From contig CAWIHK010000001.1 in assembly GCA_963835935.1 (NCBI GenBank), positions 1,302,001 to 1,366,000 of the forward strand: a stretch of DNA of 64,000 nucleotides, written 5' to 3'. The position numbers were made by a program, and so were the translations under genes. The notes below the pieces were generated by a model that saw only the letters and a program-made list of their open reading frames with translations, did no database searches and had not been told where the DNA came from. This DNA comes from CAWIHK01 sp963835935. GTDB taxonomy: Bacteria; Bacteroidota; Ignavibacteria; UBA10030; CAVZMI01. Below are positions 25,322 through 33,935 of the stretch, piece after piece (position 1 is the stretch's first letter; each line of letters starts with the position of its first letter).

Positions 25322-26059
25322 ATGAAAAATTTATACTGGACTCTTTTTTTAATTTTGTTTTTAATCTCTTGTTCTGAGGAAACAAAGCGTGAAGTCCAAG
25401 CATATCCCATCGAATTTAAAGATAACGAGTTGGATTCGTTAAATAGGCCGCTTTATGAAAATAAAATGGGTGATTATCATATACTTAAATCTAACTATAT
25501 ACCATATTTAAATCCGAAGGAGAAATTTATACAAGGGACAGAGGCAATAATGGGATATGATTCGATGAATGTCCATTTGATATCGAAAATTCTATACGAT
25601 GCAACAGAACCAGTTCTTTCATACAGATTTCTCGGAAAAGAAAGTTATCGACTTTTAATTTTTCCTGGAACGGTTAAACCAATAATAATCAGATTCGAGA
25701 AAATAGGAGATGGATTTAACAAAATTATTAAATTATTACATTATAACGAAGATACTCACGTTTATCAAATTGAGCACGAATTTAAATCTATTGCATCCTT
25801 GTCTGATTGGAATGAATTTCAAAAAAATCTTAATAATAATCACTTTTGGGATACCATCGATATCATTCTAGGTCGAGGGAATGTGATAGATGGAACCGCT
25901 ATAATTTTTGAAGCACATTGTTCGGATGGATATAAAATAATTAAAAGATATTATCCTATTGACAAAAAAGAAGATTGCTTTGACCCAATCTACCGATATA
26001 TTTTGTCGGTATCAAAAGTAACTTTTGAAAATCGGAACTGGGTAATTAATTCTAGCTAG
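25322..26059 (+). CDS. Hypothetical lipoprotein
   Basis: 245 residues. The N-terminus is a lipoprotein signal (LYWTLFLILFLISC, cysteine near residue 17), so the mature protein should be lipid-anchored in the envelope. No domain was recognised. The gene is clearly more AT-rich than its neighbours and is followed directly by an inverted-repeat element whose end overlaps its stop codon region, both hints of acquired or fast-evolving DNA. Function is unknown. Confidence 0.65.
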   Translation: MKNLYWTLFLILFLISCSEETKREVQAYPIEFKDNELDSLNRPLYENKMGDYHILKSNYIPYLNPKEKFIQGTEAIMGYDSMNVHLISKILYDATEPVLSYRFLGKESYRLLIFPGTVKPIIIRFEKIGDGFNKIIKLLHYNEDTHVYQIEHEFKSIASLSDWNEFQKNLNNNHFWDTIDIILGRGNVIDGTAIIFEAHCSDGYKIIKRYYPIDKKEDCFDPIYRYILSVSKVTFENRNWVINSS

Positions 26060-26250
26060 TCCGCACTGAAAAACCTTTGTGTCCTTCATAGATCGCCAAC
26101 TCAGCTTTGCGATCTTTGTGGTTAACCACTCAGCCGGAGGATGATAAGCCAATGGCTTAAAAGTACAGAGAGAATAAATGGTTTTCTATGAAGAGCACGA
26201 AGGAATATTTCCTATGACTTATAATTTAATTGACTTTTTCAGCGAGAACT
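26058..26250. repeat. Inverted-repeat element, AGTCCGCACTGAAAAA family
   Basis: AGTCCGCACTGAAAAA (26058-26073) pairs with TTTTTCAGCGAGAACT (26235-26250), 13 of 16. Just inside, CCTTTGTGTCCTTCATAGA pairs with TCTATGAAGAGCACGAAGG (16 of 19). The 193-bp unit has no coding frame and could fold into a long hairpin. A related unit is at 29645-29796. No clean target duplication was found. Confidence 0.65.
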
Positions 26251-26270
26251 AACTAACAGAACTCAATCGC

Positions 26271-27695
26271 TTATCTCGAATACATATCAATCATTCTCAC
26301 AATCGCCGCGGCGCAAACCGGATCGAACGGAACCACATTTAATGAAAACATTCTGCAGTCAATCGACGGTCTGTACAATCCCTCCGAAACATATCCGGCG
26401 CCTTCGAACGCACCGACTTTCCCTGCAAGAGCTGGATTATGTATGATCTCATCGGCTGTTTTTTTCAGAGGATCGCGCTTTTGATAATAATCTGGCGCAA
26501 GCCGATCGAGCTTTCCGAGAACTGTTTCGATACTGTCGTACGCAGACTTGTTCCATGGAGTCGGAAGAGTAAAAGCCGGATCAACGAGATTTTTCCATTT
26601 TAAATTCTTCGGATCCAACAACGCTGTGAGGTTTGGTTCCCATGGCTCTACGCCTTTGGCATAAAAATCATTGTACGCAACCTGTGATGAATAATACTCG
26701 TCGCCCAGTCCGGCAAATGAATGGCCAAACTCATGCACAAAAACATAATCACGCTGCCATTCTTGTCCCACAGTGTCGGGATTTGCATAGCAGGTTGCAT
26801 AGAGATTGAAAATACCGCCTCCGCCGTATCTATTATCGTTTACAAGAATATGAATAAAATCGTATGGCGCCGCCGCGGCAATATCGCGAAGAGTTCTATT
26901 CTCCTCGGTCAAAATATATCTGGCACTGCCGAAAGAATTGTACGCTGTTCCAAATATATTATTCTTCCAGATATTTTTATCCGGTTTGTCGATTCCTGAT
27001 TCTTCGGAAGGCGTTTCAATCATCCAAACATTGAAATCACTTTTTCGCTCTTTGAATGGACTGGTTGAGAAAAATACTAAAAGAAAATGATCGACGTCGC
27101 TTCGGAATTTTTTCAATTCATTTTTTGTGTATCCATCGCCAAGGATAAGAAGGTCGACTTTATTCTCCGAATCTCCGTTATACATAATAGGTATTGCCGG
27201 ATATTTGTACGCAGGTTTCTCCCTGTGAATATCCGTCGGTGAAGCTGGATCGATGGTCGAATAAAAGATTTCATGAAATAGCATTTGTTTATCGCGCCGT
27301 GAAATTGATATTTGGATTTTTCGGTTCGGAAAAGGGAAGCGCATCGTTTCATGAAAAGTTTTCATTATTCCGGCATTAGCCTCATCTGTAGTTTGCCATT
27401 CATTGAACATCGTCGAATAGCCGCGGGAATAAATTAACGAATTCGTGGCAGCGTCGTACACCTTGAGTAAGTAATCACCAAGATTGAGCGTGTCGATCAA
27501 ATTCTTTTTGCTTCCTGGCCAAACACCCTCGAGAATTGCTTTATCGATGCTTATTATTTCCTGTCCTTTGGTCCCGGTGTGGTAATAATCCACCCGGAGT
27601 GTTGTATTTTGAAAGAAGCGATCAAAGTTCTGCGCATCGAGAAAGAGAGGATTTATAAAGAATAAAAGTGTCAACATCAATAATAATGTTTTCAT
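26271..27695 (-). CDS. Secreted M64-family metallopeptidase
   Basis: 474 residues with an N-terminal signal peptide (LLLMLTLLFFINPLFLDAQ). The core has LLILGDGYTKNELKKF, typical of the IgA peptidase M64 family, and the extended zinc motif VFVHEFGHSFAGLGDEYY (two His plus downstream Asp/Glu), so it should be an active zinc protease. An N-terminal immunoglobulin-like beta region (about 20-150) precedes the protease. The C-terminus carries no obvious sorting domain. It is alone on the minus strand between two repeat elements. The natural substrate is unknown. Confidence 0.86.
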   Translation of the reverse strand: MKTLLLMLTLLFFINPLFLDAQNFDRFFQNTTLRVDYYHTGTKGQEIISIDKAILEGVWPGSKKNLIDTLNLGDYLLKVYDAATNSLIYSRGYSTMFNEWQTTDEANAGIMKTFHETMRFPFPNRKIQISISRRDKQMLFHEIFYSTIDPASPTDIHREKPAYKYPAIPIMYNGDSENKVDLLILGDGYTKNELKKFRSDVDHFLLVFFSTSPFKERKSDFNVWMIETPSEESGIDKPDKNIWKNNIFGTAYNSFGSARYILTEENRTLRDIAAAAPYDFIHILVNDNRYGGGGIFNLYATCYANPDTVGQEWQRDYVFVHEFGHSFAGLGDEYYSSQVAYNDFYAKGVEPWEPNLTALLDPKNLKWKNLVDPAFTLPTPWNKSAYDSIETVLGKLDRLAPDYYQKRDPLKKTADEIIHNPALAGKVGAFEGAGYVSEGLYRPSIDCRMFSLNVVPFDPVCAAAIVRMIDMYSR

Positions 27696-28248
27696 CGTCT
27701 TTCCTTTCTTTGAAGGATACTAAAGCTTTTTTTGGTCATCTAAAATAAAGTAGTTCCTAGTTATATGCAAACCAGGCAATGAATATCATCAATGTAATAA
27801 CTCTATAGAAATGTCAGTAATCTGCTTATAAAATTTCCTCCGAATGTTCTAAAACCGCAGATATTTCCACTTTTTTGAAATATTATTAACTGATGTTACG
27901 CAGAATGTAAAAAACATGTATTAAAAATATCTTTATTACCACGAGCTTTAGCTCGTGGATTAGAAAATCAAAAGTAATATCGGGTTTTAACCCTATTTTC
28001 AATATTTTTCATCGGGCTAAAGCCCGCTTCGTTTTATTTATTCTGTGCCAAAGGCACATGCGCCTCTGGTGCAAGTTCCACGACCTAAAGGTCGTGGCAA
28101 TTTGTCTTCTTTGCGTAACATCAGTTATTAATTTAATCGCTTACTTGACAACTATCCGGAAAGTATTTATATTTTTCTTTATAGATAATGGGTTATTAAG
28201 TCGTACTATTAATTTTCCGAAAAGGTTTTCTCGAAAAGGAGGAATTTT
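27696..28248. other. Intergenic region between divergent M64 and T9SS genes
   Basis: Apart from element A (27884-28130), the region is AT-rich and should contain the promoters of both divergent genes, but no promoter matches well enough to name. AAAGGAGG just before 28249 is the ribosome-binding site of the downstream gene. Confidence 0.5.
27884..28130. mobile_element. MITE-like element A with 5-bp target duplication
   Basis: The 237-bp unit 27889-28125 has perfect 14-bp terminal inverted repeats (ACTGATGTTACGCA / TGCGTAACATCAGT) and is flanked by TATTA on both sides (27884-27888 and 28126-28130). The interior has no gene. It contains five hairpins with short A/T loops, for example CCACGAGC-ttta-GCTCGTGG, CGGGC-taaa-GCCCG and CCACGACC-taaa-GGTCGTGG. 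A second copy of the termini is at 51404-51619. Confidence 0.85.
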
Positions 28249-29499
28249 ATGATAAAATTTTCATTCTACGTGATGGTTGCATTCTTCCTTTTTTTACCAT
28301 CAATTACAAATGCACAGGTAACTTGGGTGCCTACTAACGGACCTTATATTGGAGATCTAACATGTGCCGTCGTTGATGCCGATGAAACTGTTTTGGTAGG
28401 CTCGTCGCTTAATGGGGTTTACCGTTCAGCTGATAACGGTGCCACATGGAAATTGTTAGGATTAACAAATGTAGGTGTCCATTCATTGGCAATAAATAGC
28501 GCAAGAACAATTTTTGCGGCAACTGAATCGGGTGTTTATGTTTCGGCTGATCAAGGCAGTACTTGGTCGCAAAAAGTTAACGGACTCCAGTCAGCTTTAA
28601 CTATTAATAATATCATTGTTACTCCCGCTGATAAGGTAATAGCTGGAACTGTATCAGGTGTTTTTCAATCAGGTGATAATGGAAATTCTTGGACACAGAT
28701 TGGATTACAGGATAAACCGGTATATACTCTTTCTCTTGATGCAGCTGGTATTCTCTATGCAGGAAGTAATGATGGTATTTATCGTTCCGGAGATAATGGT
28801 GCTACCTGGCAACAGTCGGGTTTACCGAATGCAATTGTCAAGAACATATGTTCGTCGTCTGATGGTACATATACTGCTACAGATATTGGAATATATCGTT
28901 CCAATAACGGCGGAGATTCATGGATTAATATTCCTATTCCGCAAGATCTACTATATCAGAGTTATATTTTTTGCTTTGGTTTTACTCCAGATGGATTTCT
29001 CTTGATCGGTACTGAGTATGGAGTTTTTGCTACAAACAATTTAGGGGCTAACTGGGACGAAATAGGACTCCAGAACTTACCAATTCGCGCCCTTGTCTAC
29101 GATCCCAACGGGTATTTTTTTGCAGTCACACCCGGCGGAGTATATCCAAGTTATGATCCAGATAATATTTACAAGCAGGGGACAGTAACTTCGGTTTCCA
29201 AGGATAATAAATCTATAATTAAAAGATTTACTTTATCACAAAATTATCCTAATCCATTTAATCCATCCACAAATATTTCATTCTCATTACCATCCGAATC
29301 CGATATCGATTTATCAATCTATAATACCATGGGCCAGAAAGTTGTAACGCTCGCACATGGTCAGCAGCAAAAAGGGGAACATCAAGCAGTATGGAACGGA
29401 AAATTAAATGATAGGAAAGAAGCCGGTAGTGGTGTTTATTTTTACATACTGCGAACAAAAGATGGACAAATCTCAAAAGCGATGACTTTATTAAAATAG
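28249..29499 (+). CDS. Secreted beta-propeller protein with type IX sorting domain
   Basis: 416 residues. There is a signal peptide (FYVMVAFFLFLPSITNAQ), then about seven repeats of the form G-V-Y-R-S-x-D-x-G-x-T-W (residues 45-300), a BNR/YCF48-like propeller. The C-terminal 85 residues are a type IX secretion sorting domain (FTLSQNYPNPFNPSTN ... GVYFYILRTKDGQISKAMTLLK). It should cross the outer membrane by the T9SS and be attached or released there. The ligand is unknown. AAAGGAGG gives a strong start. Confidence 0.88.
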   Translation: MIKFSFYVMVAFFLFLPSITNAQVTWVPTNGPYIGDLTCAVVDADETVLVGSSLNGVYRSADNGATWKLLGLTNVGVHSLAINSARTIFAATESGVYVSADQGSTWSQKVNGLQSALTINNIIVTPADKVIAGTVSGVFQSGDNGNSWTQIGLQDKPVYTLSLDAAGILYAGSNDGIYRSGDNGATWQQSGLPNAIVKNICSSSDGTYTATDIGIYRSNNGGDSWINIPIPQDLLYQSYIFCFGFTPDGFLLIGTEYGVFATNNLGANWDEIGLQNLPIRALVYDPNGYFFAVTPGGVYPSYDPDNIYKQGTVTSVSKDNKSIIKRFTLSQNYPNPFNPSTNISFSLPSESDIDLSIYNTMGQKVVTLAHGQQQKGEHQAVWNGKLNDRKEAGSGVYFYILRTKDGQISKAMTLLK

Positions 29500-29524
29500 A
29501 ATTACTATCTTATATTTTTTGACG

Positions 29525-29570
29525 ATGCTGTTGATTTCTTCCTGAAATGGAGATTCAACAGCATTTTTAT
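29525..29570 (+). terminator. Rho-independent terminator of the T9SS gene
   Basis: ATGCTGTTGA (29525-29534) and TCAACAGCAT (29555-29564) form a perfect 10-bp stem followed by TTTTATTATT. Confidence 0.8.
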
Positions 29571-29644
29571 TATTGCCACTCGTGAAATACTGCCTATTCA
29601 TCAAACTAAAAACCTTATGACTGTTGAATAGAAAATGTGTGATT

Positions 29645-29796
29645 AGCGCGCACAGAAAAAGTCACAGGACGGTTGTCGAGCGTAGTCGAGACAACCGAAA
29701 GTTGATTAAATCTATCGATTTATGTTTCCCTTCCCGCTGAAGGCGGGACTCGGGAAACGAGCTTTTGAAAAATAATATATTTTTTCAGTGCGGACT
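29645..29796. repeat. Inverted-repeat element, AGTCCGCACTGAAAAA family, second copy
   Basis: AGCGCGCACAGAAAAA (29645-29660) pairs with TTTTTCAGTGCGGACT (29781-29796), 13 of 16. The right end is the exact complement of the left end of the unit at 26058. The interior differs and holds the hairpin GGTTGTCGAGCG-tag-TCGAGACAACC. No coding frame. The remainder of the 29500-29892 gap holds the terminator and the purF ribosome site (GGAGG, 29874-29878). Confidence 0.65.
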
Positions 29797-29892
29797 ATTT
29801 ATCTCCAACCCGTTTGACATTCTAAATCATCTTGTTTCCGGAACCATTTTTTCGTACCTTATAATACTTTTTCGGAGGCAGCACAACGTATC

Positions 29893-31383
29893 ATGATGCA
29901 TAACAACCCAGATAAACCTAAATGTCATTGTGGTATCTTCGGAGTTTTCGCCCATCCACAAGCTTCTACAATAACGTATTATGGATTACTCGCTCTTCAA
30001 CATCGCGGGCAGGAGGCTACAGGTATTGTCACGCGGCAATTTGACGAAAAAAGCGGGAAACGAAAATTTAATGTCTATAAAGGTGTCGGACTCGTAAGCG
30101 ATGTTTTCCAGAATGAAGAGATTCTCCATGAAACTCTTATCGGCGATGCTGCAATTGGGCATAACAGATACTCGACCACAGGTTCATCTGATAATCGTGC
30201 AAATGTTCAACCTTTCACCGTGAATTATCGAAGTGGCAATCTTGCGGTTGCACATAATGGAAATCTGACGAACTACCGTTTGCTTCGAGAGAAGCTGAGC
30301 AACGAAGGGACGATTTTTCAAACCAGTTCCGATTCAGAAATAATCCTTCACCTGATGGCGAGAAGCAGAAAGAAAAATCAAATCGATCAACTTCGTGAAG
30401 CGCTCGATACGATCCGAGGCGCTTACTCTCTACTTGTCTTGACGGACGACGCGCTCATTGCAGCTCGCGACCCTTGGGGAATCCGGCCGTTGGCGCTGGG
30501 AAAGTTGGATGGCGTATACATCGTTGCTTCGGAAACTTGCTCGTTCGATATTCTCGGAGGGGAGTATATTCGTGATATTGCCCCTGGTGAAATTCTTGTC
30601 ATCGATGAAGAGGGAACAAAATCAGGCAAGTTAAAATCTTTTTGGGTTGCAGAAAAGGCTCCCAAATCGCGTCATTGTATTTTTGAATTTATCTATTTTT
30701 CCCGGCCAGACAGTCGAATATTTGGTGATAGCGTAGATCGTGTCAGGCGAAAGCTTGGCAAAAGTCTTGCCCAGGAATCTCCTGTGGTAAAAAGTCCTGA
30801 TGATAAATATGTCATCGTCATCAGTGTGCCGGATTCGAGCAATACCGCAACCCTTGGATTCGTCACCGAGAGCAACAAGCTTGGATATGATTCAAGACTC
30901 GAAATCGGTCTCATCCGGAGCCATTACATCGGCCGGACATTTATCCAACCTCATCAAGATAAACGGGAAATAAAAGTAAAAGTGAAGTTCAACACCGTAA
31001 AAGGTGTACTGAAAGATCGAACCGTTGTAATCATCGATGATTCCATTGTGCGGGGAACGACATCTAAAAAACTTGTTAAACTCATTCGCGAAGCCGGACC
31101 AAAGTCGATTCATTTTCGCATAACATCTCCGCCGATCAAATTTCCATGTTATTACGGAATGGATTTCCCAAGCAGGGAAGAATTGATTGCAAATCAATGT
31201 GGAGGTGATGTTGAAAAAATCCGTCAGGAACTCGGAGTTGAAACCCTTGCGTATTTATCGATTCAAAAACTTCTGGAGTCGGTTCCGGTGGAAGAAGGCA
31301 AAGGATACTGTACCGCTTGTTTTAGCGGCGAATATCCAATTTCGATTGATTCGGTAGGTTCGAAAGATGAGAATGATATTTGA
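29893..31383 (+). CDS. purF: Amidophosphoribosyltransferase
   Basis: 496 residues. A short leader precedes the catalytic Cys of the Ntn glutaminase domain (KCHCGIFGVF, Cys13), so a propeptide should be cleaved. The glutaminase has ALQHRGQEATG, GHNRYSTTG and AHNGNLTNY; the PRTase domain has VVIIDDSIVRGTTSKKLV. Cysteines in IKFPCYYGMDF and YCTACFSGEYP fit an Fe-S-containing Bacillus-type enzyme. It makes phosphoribosylamine, the first step of purine synthesis. ATG 29893 and 29896 are both possible; GGAGG is 14 nt upstream. Confidence 0.95.
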   Translation: MMHNNPDKPKCHCGIFGVFAHPQASTITYYGLLALQHRGQEATGIVTRQFDEKSGKRKFNVYKGVGLVSDVFQNEEILHETLIGDAAIGHNRYSTTGSSDNRANVQPFTVNYRSGNLAVAHNGNLTNYRLLREKLSNEGTIFQTSSDSEIILHLMARSRKKNQIDQLREALDTIRGAYSLLVLTDDALIAARDPWGIRPLALGKLDGVYIVASETCSFDILGGEYIRDIAPGEILVIDEEGTKSGKLKSFWVAEKAPKSRHCIFEFIYFSRPDSRIFGDSVDRVRRKLGKSLAQESPVVKSPDDKYVIVISVPDSSNTATLGFVTESNKLGYDSRLEIGLIRSHYIGRTFIQPHQDKREIKVKVKFNTVKGVLKDRTVVIIDDSIVRGTTSKKLVKLIREAGPKSIHFRITSPPIKFPCYYGMDFPSREELIANQCGGDVEKIRQELGVETLAYLSIQKLLESVPVEEGKGYCTACFSGEYPISIDSVGSKDENDI

Positions 31384-31939
31384 TTCTTCCCGCACAACCG
31401 TCCGGGGAATCTGGACCATCTCAAATTTGTTGAGTATCAGTCGGATCATCCTGGTCATACCGATTGGAATTCTTCTTTCTGAACAAACTTTAACATACAG
31501 ATTGATTGCGGTATTATTCATGCTCGCCGCTGTTGCAACCGACTTTCTTGATGGTTATATCGCACGGATTCGTGATGAAGTAACCGAGTTAGGAAAAATT
31601 CTCGATCCGCTTGCAGATAAAATTGCAATCGGTATTGCAGTTTTGATTTTGATGTTTCAAAAATTCCTTCCGGTGTGGTTTGTTTTGTCGGTCATCGGGC
31701 GTGACCTTCTTATTCTTGTCGGTGGCTTACTATTGACGAGGAAGAATAAAATTGTGCTTCAATCGAATTGGATCGGAAAATGGACTGCCGGATGCATTGC
31801 CCTGACTGTCATTACATCTGTGATGAAATGGGAAGTTTTCACGAACGCTTTGATCTGGATAAGTATTTTTATGTTGTGTTGGTCTCTTCTTTCTTACACA
31901 AATCGTTTTCTGAACTTAAACAAAGAACAAGTGCAGTGA
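31367..31939 (+). CDS. pgsA: CDP-alcohol phosphatidyltransferase, probable PgsA
   Basis: 190 residues with about five membrane helices. The CDP-alcohol signature DG-x2-AR-x8-G-x3-D-x3-D is complete in DGYIARIRDEVTELGKILD followed by PLADK. Most likely phosphatidylglycerophosphate synthase, joining CDP-diacylglycerol and glycerol-3-phosphate at the inner membrane; other alcohols are possible. It overlaps the end of purF by 17 nt and lies 3 bp before ftsY, so the three are probably one operon. Confidence 0.88.
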   Translation: MRMIFDSSRTTVRGIWTISNLLSISRIILVIPIGILLSEQTLTYRLIAVLFMLAAVATDFLDGYIARIRDEVTELGKILDPLADKIAIGIAVLILMFQKFLPVWFVLSVIGRDLLILVGGLLLTRKNKIVLQSNWIGKWTAGCIALTVITSVMKWEVFTNALIWISIFMLCWSLLSYTNRFLNLNKEQVQ

Positions 31940-31942
31940 GCT

Positions 31943-32893
31943 ATGGCTTTTTTCGATTCGCTTAAATTAAATAGATTAAAAGAAGGTTTGACAAAAACGC
32001 GGGAGAACCTATTCGGAAAAGTTCAGCGGTTGATTTCTGCAAAATCAAAAATCGATGATGCAACGCTGGAACAACTCGAAGAAATTCTCATTACTGCTGA
32101 TGTGGGCATGGAAACGTCTCTGAGTATTATCGGGAGAATCAAACAACGGGTGAAAGAAGAAAAGTATGAAGATACCGCGGAACTGGATAAATTACTTCGA
32201 GAAGAAATAAAAAAAATCTTTGATGGTGATTCATCAGATTCCACAAAGGATTATTTCGACATTCCGGACGACAAACGCCCGTTTATAATCATGGTCGTCG
32301 GTGTTAATGGCGTCGGCAAAACAACTACTATCGGAAAATTAGCACATCAATATAAGATCGCCGGGAAAAAAGTCATCATCGGTGCGGCGGATACATTCCG
32401 GGCAGCAGCGAATGAACAACTCGAAATCTGGGCTAAACGTGCAGGAGTGGATATTATCCAGCAAATGAAAGGCTCAGATCCTGCGGCAGTCGTATTCGAT
32501 TCCTTGAATGCGGCAAAAGCACGCAACGTCGACGTCGTCATTATCGATACAGCCGGACGCTTGCACACAAAATCATCTCTTATGGAAGAGTTAAAAAAAA
32601 TCCGTCGTGTGATGCAAAAAGTTATTCCAGAAGCGCCGCATGAAGTTTTTTTAGTGTTGGATGCAACAACCGGACAGAATGCATTGGAACAAGCCCGTCA
32701 ATTTGCCAAAGCAGTCGGAGTGACAGGTTTAATCACGACCAAACTCGATGGAACTGCGAAGGGTGGAATTGTTTTGGCGATCATACATGAATTGGGAATA
32801 CCGGTAAAATTTATTGGTGTCGGCGAGCAGATGGATGATTTACAACCATTCGATAAATCGGTATTTGTAGATGCGTTGTTTGAAAAAGGATGA
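31943..32893 (+). CDS. ftsY: Signal recognition particle receptor FtsY
   Basis: 316 residues: a short N domain (KTRENLFGKVQRLI) without the long acidic A domain of E. coli, then the SRP-type GTPase G domain with GVNGVGKTTTIGKLA (G1), ADTFRAAANEQL, DTAGRLHTKSSLM (G3), TTKLDGTAKGG (G4) and GVGEQMDDLQPF at the end. It docks SRP-ribosome complexes at the membrane. The stop overlaps the upstream part of the next reading frame. Confidence 0.96.
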   Translation: MAFFDSLKLNRLKEGLTKTRENLFGKVQRLISAKSKIDDATLEQLEEILITADVGMETSLSIIGRIKQRVKEEKYEDTAELDKLLREEIKKIFDGDSSDSTKDYFDIPDDKRPFIIMVVGVNGVGKTTTIGKLAHQYKIAGKKVIIGAADTFRAAANEQLEIWAKRAGVDIIQQMKGSDPAAVVFDSLNAAKARNVDVVIIDTAGRLHTKSSLMEELKKIRRVMQKVIPEAPHEVFLVLDATTGQNALEQARQFAKAVGVTGLITTKLDGTAKGGIVLAIIHELGIPVKFIGVGEQMDDLQPFDKSVFVDALFEKG

Positions 32894-32915
32894 ATTCGAA
32901 ACACGTGATTGTAAA

Positions 32916-33926
32916 ATGGAACTTCGTTATAAAAATTATTCGCTGCAACTAAAACATGCGTTTACTATTACTCGCGGCACAAGAACCGAAGTTCCTGTTG
33001 TCCTCACAGAAATTGAACATGACGGCGTCATAGGACGAGGAGAAGCCTCGCCTTCTGCCCGTTATGGAGAAACAATCGAAACCGTCAGAGATTTTCTGCA
33101 AAAATTCGACTCGAAAAAATATTCCAACCCGTTTGCACGAGAAGAGATCTTAACAGACCTGAAGAAAAAGGAAAACGGCAATCATGCGGCGATTGCGGCA
33201 ATCGATATAGCCATGCATGATTGGATCGGGAAAAAATTAGGAATTCCTTTGCGTACCTTTTTTGGATTATACGGGATTCCGGCGCCTCTATCATCGTTTA
33301 CTATCGGATATGATTCAATCGAAACAGTCAAATCAAAAATTATCGACGCCAAATCATATCCGATTCTAAAAATCAAACTAGGATTCGAAAACGATATTGA
33401 GATTATTAAACTTGTTCGACAATTGACGACGGCAAGGATTCGTGTGGATGCGAATGAAGGCTGGCAAACGAAGGAAATCGCTCTCGATCGCATCAATCAA
33501 TTGGTCAAGTATAATGTAGAATTTGTGGAGCAACCGATGCCAGCTAACCTGATTGATGAGATGATTTGGTTGAAATCCCGAAGCCCAATTCCTTTGATTG
33601 CCGACGAAAGCGTTACCACATCGGATTCAATTTTTAAGTGGAAAGATGCATTTCACGGAATAAATATTAAATTGATGAAGTGCGGCGGATTAAATGAAGC
33701 GCTTAGAATGATATCCGTTGCTCGCGTTTGTGGGATGAAAGTGATGATTGGTTGTATGATCGAAACTTCGATAGGTATAACGGCTGCTGCACAGATTGCA
33801 GCGCTTTGCGATTATGCAGACCTTGACGGCGCGTTACTTACCACGAACGATCCGTTTCATGGCGTCGTTAATAATTATGGGGAGATGAGTTTTCCGGATA
33901 AACCGGGTTTAGGAATTCAAGGTTGA
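32916..33926 (+). CDS. Dipeptide (L-Ala-D/L-Glu) epimerase, enolase superfamily
   Basis: 336 residues from ATG 32916; an earlier in-frame ATG (32871) lies inside ftsY and encodes a tail unlike the family. The N-terminal capping domain has GRGEASPSARYGE; the barrel has LKIKLGFENDIE (KxK base), RVDANEGW, EFVEQPM and ADESV metal ligands, and NIKLMKCGGLNEA (second base), finishing with GCMIETSIGI. These residues fit dipeptide epimerases, which recycle murein peptides. Position in an ftsY-mutL stretch does not refine the substrate. Confidence 0.87.
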   Translation: MELRYKNYSLQLKHAFTITRGTRTEVPVVLTEIEHDGVIGRGEASPSARYGETIETVRDFLQKFDSKKYSNPFAREEILTDLKKKENGNHAAIAAIDIAMHDWIGKKLGIPLRTFFGLYGIPAPLSSFTIGYDSIETVKSKIIDAKSYPILKIKLGFENDIEIIKLVRQLTTARIRVDANEGWQTKEIALDRINQLVKYNVEFVEQPMPANLIDEMIWLKSRSPIPLIADESVTTSDSIFKWKDAFHGINIKLMKCGGLNEALRMISVARVCGMKVMIGCMIETSIGITAAAQIAALCDYADLDGALLTTNDPFHGVVNNYGEMSFPDKPGLGIQG

Positions 33927-33935
33927 ATAAAACTT

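Noticed and set aside
28058..28252. 64-codon plus-strand frame before the T9SS gene
   Set aside because: It starts inside the hairpin array of MITE-like element A, crosses its terminal repeat and target duplication, and has no ribosome site or known domain.
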